Source: DASXKD01 sp963734725 (GTDB lineage: Bacteria; Actinomycetota; Actinomycetes; Streptosporangiales; Streptosporangiaceae). Taken from it: 64,000 nt of DNA. Each line of letters begins with the position of its first letter. Position 1 is the first letter of the stretch. The notes beneath the pieces were generated by a model. That model did no database searches. It was not told the origin of the DNA and was given only the letters and a program-made list of their open reading frames with translations. Below are positions 61,583 to 64,000 of the stretch, piece by piece. The stretch is from the NCBI GenBank assembly GCA_963734725.1, contig CAVTIX010000020.1, positions 186,001-250,000 of the forward strand. Reading direction: 5' to 3'. A program made the position numbers and the translations under genes.

Positions 61583-62970
61583 CTACTTTCGCCGGCGCGC
61601 GTGCGCGTCCAGCGCGGCGTCGGTAAACCCCCCGGCCGACCCGAGATAGCCGGCCGGGTCGAGCGCCTCGTCGATCTGGGCGCTGGTGATGCCCGCACCA
61701 TCGAGCCAGCCGGCCAGTTCCGGCGCCCCGAGCAGGGCTTCGCGGAGCGTGACGCCAACCGCCACGGCATGCGCGCTGGCCCGCGCGACCAGGTCGTGGG
61801 CCTGCGCCCGGCCCAGCGCCGGGACCAGCAGCCCGGCTACCCGCTCGGCCAGCGGCAGACCGCCGGTGGCGTCCAGGTTGGCCCGCATCCTGGCCGGGTC
61901 CACGACCAGGCCGCTGGTCAACTCGGCCCCCCACGCCGCCGCCGAACCGGTCACCCGCAGCAGGTCGGCGAACGGCTCCCATTCGGCGTGCCAGGCCCCG
62001 GCGGCCCGCTGATGCTCCTGCTCGGCCGCGGCGACCAGGGTCGCGACCAGCCCGGGCACCCGGCGGGTGCACCCGAGGATGGCGATCGCGGCCACCGGGT
62101 TCTGCTTGTGCGGCATCGCTGACGAGCCGCCCCGGCGCTCCCCGGCGCGGCGCCCCCACCGCCCTCGCGTACCTCGCCGACCTCGGACTGCGCAAACAGC
62201 GTCACATCCCGGGCGATCTTCGACAGGGCTGCCGCCGCGGCGGCGCACACGGCGGCGACGGCGATGACGCGCGAGCGGTCGGTGTGCCAGGGCAGCACCG
62301 GCCGGGCCAGCCCCAGTTCCTGGGCGAGCAGGCCAGCCACCGCGGGCCCGTCGGCGCCCAGCGAGGCCAGCGTCCCCGCCGCACCGCCGAACTGCACGGC
62401 CAGCCGCGCGGCACGCACCCGGGCCACCGCGTCCGCCGCCTCGTCCAGGCCGGTCAGCCAGCCCGCCGCGACCAGGCCGAAGGTGACCGGGACGGCCTGC
62501 TGGAGCAGCGTGCGCCCGATCATCATGGTGTCGCGGTGCGCCGCGGCCAGCGCCGCGCAGCAGTCGGCGGCGGCCGCCAGGTCGTCCGCGAGCCGGTCCA
62601 GCGCGTCACGGGCCAGCAGCATGGCCGCGGTGTCGATGATGTCCTGGCTGGTGGCGCCGCGGTGGACGGTGTCCGCCGCGTCCGGCGGGACGGCCTTGCG
62701 GAGGTCGGCGACCAGCGCGGGGACCGGGTTCCCGGACAAGGCAGCCCGGCGGCCCAGCGCGCCCGGGTCGAACAGCGCCGTCGCCGCTGCCTCGGTGACC
62801 GACGCGCCCGCCCCGGCCGGGGCCAGCCCGGCCCGTTCCAACGCGCGGGCCAGCGCCGCCTCGGTGTCCAGCATCGCCCGCAGCCAGGCGTAGCTGCCCG
62901 TGCCCACGCCGCCCCGGGAAAAGATCCCGTCGAACAGCCCCGCGTGCTCTGCCCCTGTCTGTTCCGCCAC
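61583..62970 (-). CDS. pcaB: 3-carboxy-cis,cis-muconate cycloisomerase, frameshifted
   Basis: PcaB belongs to the fumarase/aspartase superfamily and makes gamma-carboxymuconolactone. The first frame from 62970 reads LFDGIFSRGGVGTGSYAWLRAM, then DTVHRGATSQDIIDTAAMLL (His/Ser region) and ARDVTLFAQSEVGEVREG. A shift in a G-run near 62140-62160 leads to SSAMPHKQNPVAAI, the superfamily signature, and on to HARRRK at 61583. Joined length is about 460 residues, typical for PcaB. The other pca genes nearby support PcaB over adenylosuccinate lyase. Rhomboid lies 16 bp upstream, the kinase 61 bp downstream. Confidence 0.87.
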
Positions 62971-62986
62971 GCGGGAACCTTAGCGC

Positions 62987-63760
62987 TCAGGCGCTGACGG
63001 CCGGCTGGGAACTGGCCGCGCGCACGACCAGCCCGACCAGCAGGCCAGCAAGGAAGCCGAAGACGTGCGCCACGTAGGCCACGCCGCCGCCACCGGAGGC
63101 GAAGCCGAACGAGTACGCCCACTGCAGCACGAACCAGAGCCCGAGGACCAGCCAGGCGGGAATCTTCACCGGGATGAAGAACAGGAAGGGCACCAGGCTC
63201 CAGACCCGGGCCCTCGGGTACAGGGCCAGGTAGGCGCCCAGCACCCCGGCGATGGCGCCGGACGCGCCGACCAGTGGCTCAACGGAGCCGGGGTGGACAA
63301 ACGCGAATCCATACGCCGCGACATAGCCGCAGGCCACGTAGAAGATCAGGTACGGAATCTTGCGGAACCGGTCCTCGACGTTGTTCCCGAAGATGAGCAG
63401 GAACAGCATGTTGCCGAGCAGGTGCAGCCAGCCCGCGTGCACGAACATCGCGGTGAGCACCGACAGCACCGGGTTCTTGTGGTATTCGGGCCGTGCGACC
63501 ACGCAGGCCGCCCCGCGCGCGGTGGCTACCACCTGACCGGTCACCACCAGCCGCAGCGGCCGGTCCTTGACCAGCTCCCGCGGGATCGCCCCGTGCTGAT
63601 AGTCGAACGCCTCCTGCCGGCACGCCGTGACCGCCTGCGGCAGGCTGCCGGGCAGCATCCCCGGGGTCAGCAGCAGCACCACGACGTTGATCGCGATCAA
63701 GGCGTAGGTGACCCAGGGGGTGCGGCGCAGCGGGTTGAGGTCGTGAACCGGGATCACCAT
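62987..63760 (-). CDS. Rhomboid-family intramembrane serine protease
   Basis: A 257-residue membrane protein with six hydrophobic helices. HAGWLHLLGNMLFLLIFG near 115-132 is the conserved HxxxN-type helix, the nucleophile Ser lies in VGASGAIAG near 170, and the His in AYVAHVFGFLAG near 228 completes the dyad. Start 63760 (MVIPVHDL) is better placed than an in-frame codon 12 residues earlier. It precedes pcaB by 16 bp on the same strand, so read-through into the pca genes is possible, although no functional link is known. Confidence 0.9.
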   Translation of the reverse strand: MVIPVHDLNPLRRTPWVTYALIAINVVVLLLTPGMLPGSLPQAVTACRQEAFDYQHGAIPRELVKDRPLRLVVTGQVVATARGAACVVARPEYHKNPVLSVLTAMFVHAGWLHLLGNMLFLLIFGNNVEDRFRKIPYLIFYVACGYVAAYGFAFVHPGSVEPLVGASGAIAGVLGAYLALYPRARVWSLVPFLFFIPVKIPAWLVLGLWFVLQWAYSFGFASGGGGVAYVAHVFGFLAGLLVGLVVRAASSQPAVSA

Positions 63761-63835
63761 GGCCAAAAGCCTGCCAGGTGAACTTATTTCGCGCACCGTG
63801 CAGCGTTGCGCGGGTGCACGAGCCTCCTATGTGAT

Positions 63836-64000
63836 GTGACTCAGATCGCGCCCACCCTCGGCGGTGCGGGAGACGCGGTGAACGCCAGGGACCGTGAGCA
63901 GTTCGAGGAGTTCATGACCAGCCGCTGGCCCGGCCTGGTGCGGCTGGCGTTTGGCCTGACCGGCGACCGGTGGCTGGCCGAAGACCTCGCCCAGACCGCG
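63836..64000 (+). CDS. SigE-family ECF sigma factor, partial at window end
   Basis: A GTG at 63836 opens a frame that runs off the window after 55 codons. FEEFMTSRWPGLVRLAFGLTG and DRWLAEDLAQTA are the sigma-70 region 2 start of the SigE-type ECF sigma factors common in Streptomyces relatives. A second GTG at 63878 (MNARDREQF) is an alternative start. It is divergent from the rhomboid gene, with 75 bp between. The rest of region 2 and region 4 lie outside the window. Confidence 0.8.
   Translation, partial: MTQIAPTLGGAGDAVNARDREQFEEFMTSRWPGLVRLAFGLTGDRWLAEDLAQTA

Noticed and set aside
61583..62970. Adenylosuccinate lyase (purB) as identity of the lyase gene
   Set aside because: It shares the superfamily signature, but the N-terminal sequence, the length when joined and the surrounding pca genes favour PcaB.

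Overview
The window is high-GC, actinomycete-type chromosomal DNA: genes are densely packed, GTG and TTG starts are common, third codon positions are GC-rich, and the content includes an F420:NADP oxidoreductase, a glnE/glnA2 pair, DUF1707, SigE-type sigma and MpaB-type oxygenase families. A genus cannot be assigned from the sequence alone. No tRNA, rRNA, CRISPR array, transposase or phage gene was recognised.

Layout. (1) 0.2-6.3 kb is an arsenic/metal island. It holds arsM, three ArsR-family repressors, an ArsI/CadI-type dioxygenase, an ArsO-like flavoprotein, an ars-type aquaporin and a CoA-disulfide-reductase-like flavoenzyme. Two of the repressors share a 16/19-bp operator-like element over their start codons. 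No ArsC or Acr3/ArsB is inside the window, so the island may continue to the left. (2) 6.4-19.1 kb is mixed accessory DNA: a repeat-rich membrane protein, an EEP-family enzyme, a Pro-rich TM2-like protein, an SDR, two decayed gene remnants, PPOX, AraC, an alpha/alpha-toroid protein, a pentapeptide-repeat protein, a MarR-ABC drug-export operon and an HtrA protease. (3) 19.3-44.9 kb is mostly housekeeping: a NagZ-like lipoprotein, glnE, glnA2, nadE, panB, npdG, map, cutA and a lipid kinase. A DHA2 exporter/TetR unit with a clear operator and a tandem pair of YbjQ-domain genes are interspersed. (4) 44.9-51.9 kb is a liv-type ABC importer (livKHMGF) behind a fumarylacetoacetate-hydrolase-family gene, divergent from a GntR/FadR regulator. 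(5) 52-63 kb is a protocatechuate/beta-ketoadipate cluster on the minus strand: pcaB, a two-component system, pcaC and pcaIJHGD. A broken esterase and an AAA+ ATPase lie on its left and a rhomboid protease on its right. The window ends inside a sigma factor gene.

How it fits together. The arsenic island can methylate As(III), probably cleave or oxidise organoarsenicals, and move arsenite through an unusual aquaporin. The pca genes convert protocatechuate to beta-ketoadipate and activate it to the CoA ester; the thiolase PcaF is not here. The liv importer and FAH-family hydrolase may supply and process a related carboxylate, which is inference.

Caution: at least eight genes (glnE, an AlkZ-like gene, a gene beside npdG, an esterase, the AAA+ ATPase, pcaD, pcaB and an ABM-like gene) carry one or two single-base frameshifts while the rest of each protein is well conserved. 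This points to base-level indel errors in the assembly, or to unusual gene decay, and should be settled before any of these genes is called dead.
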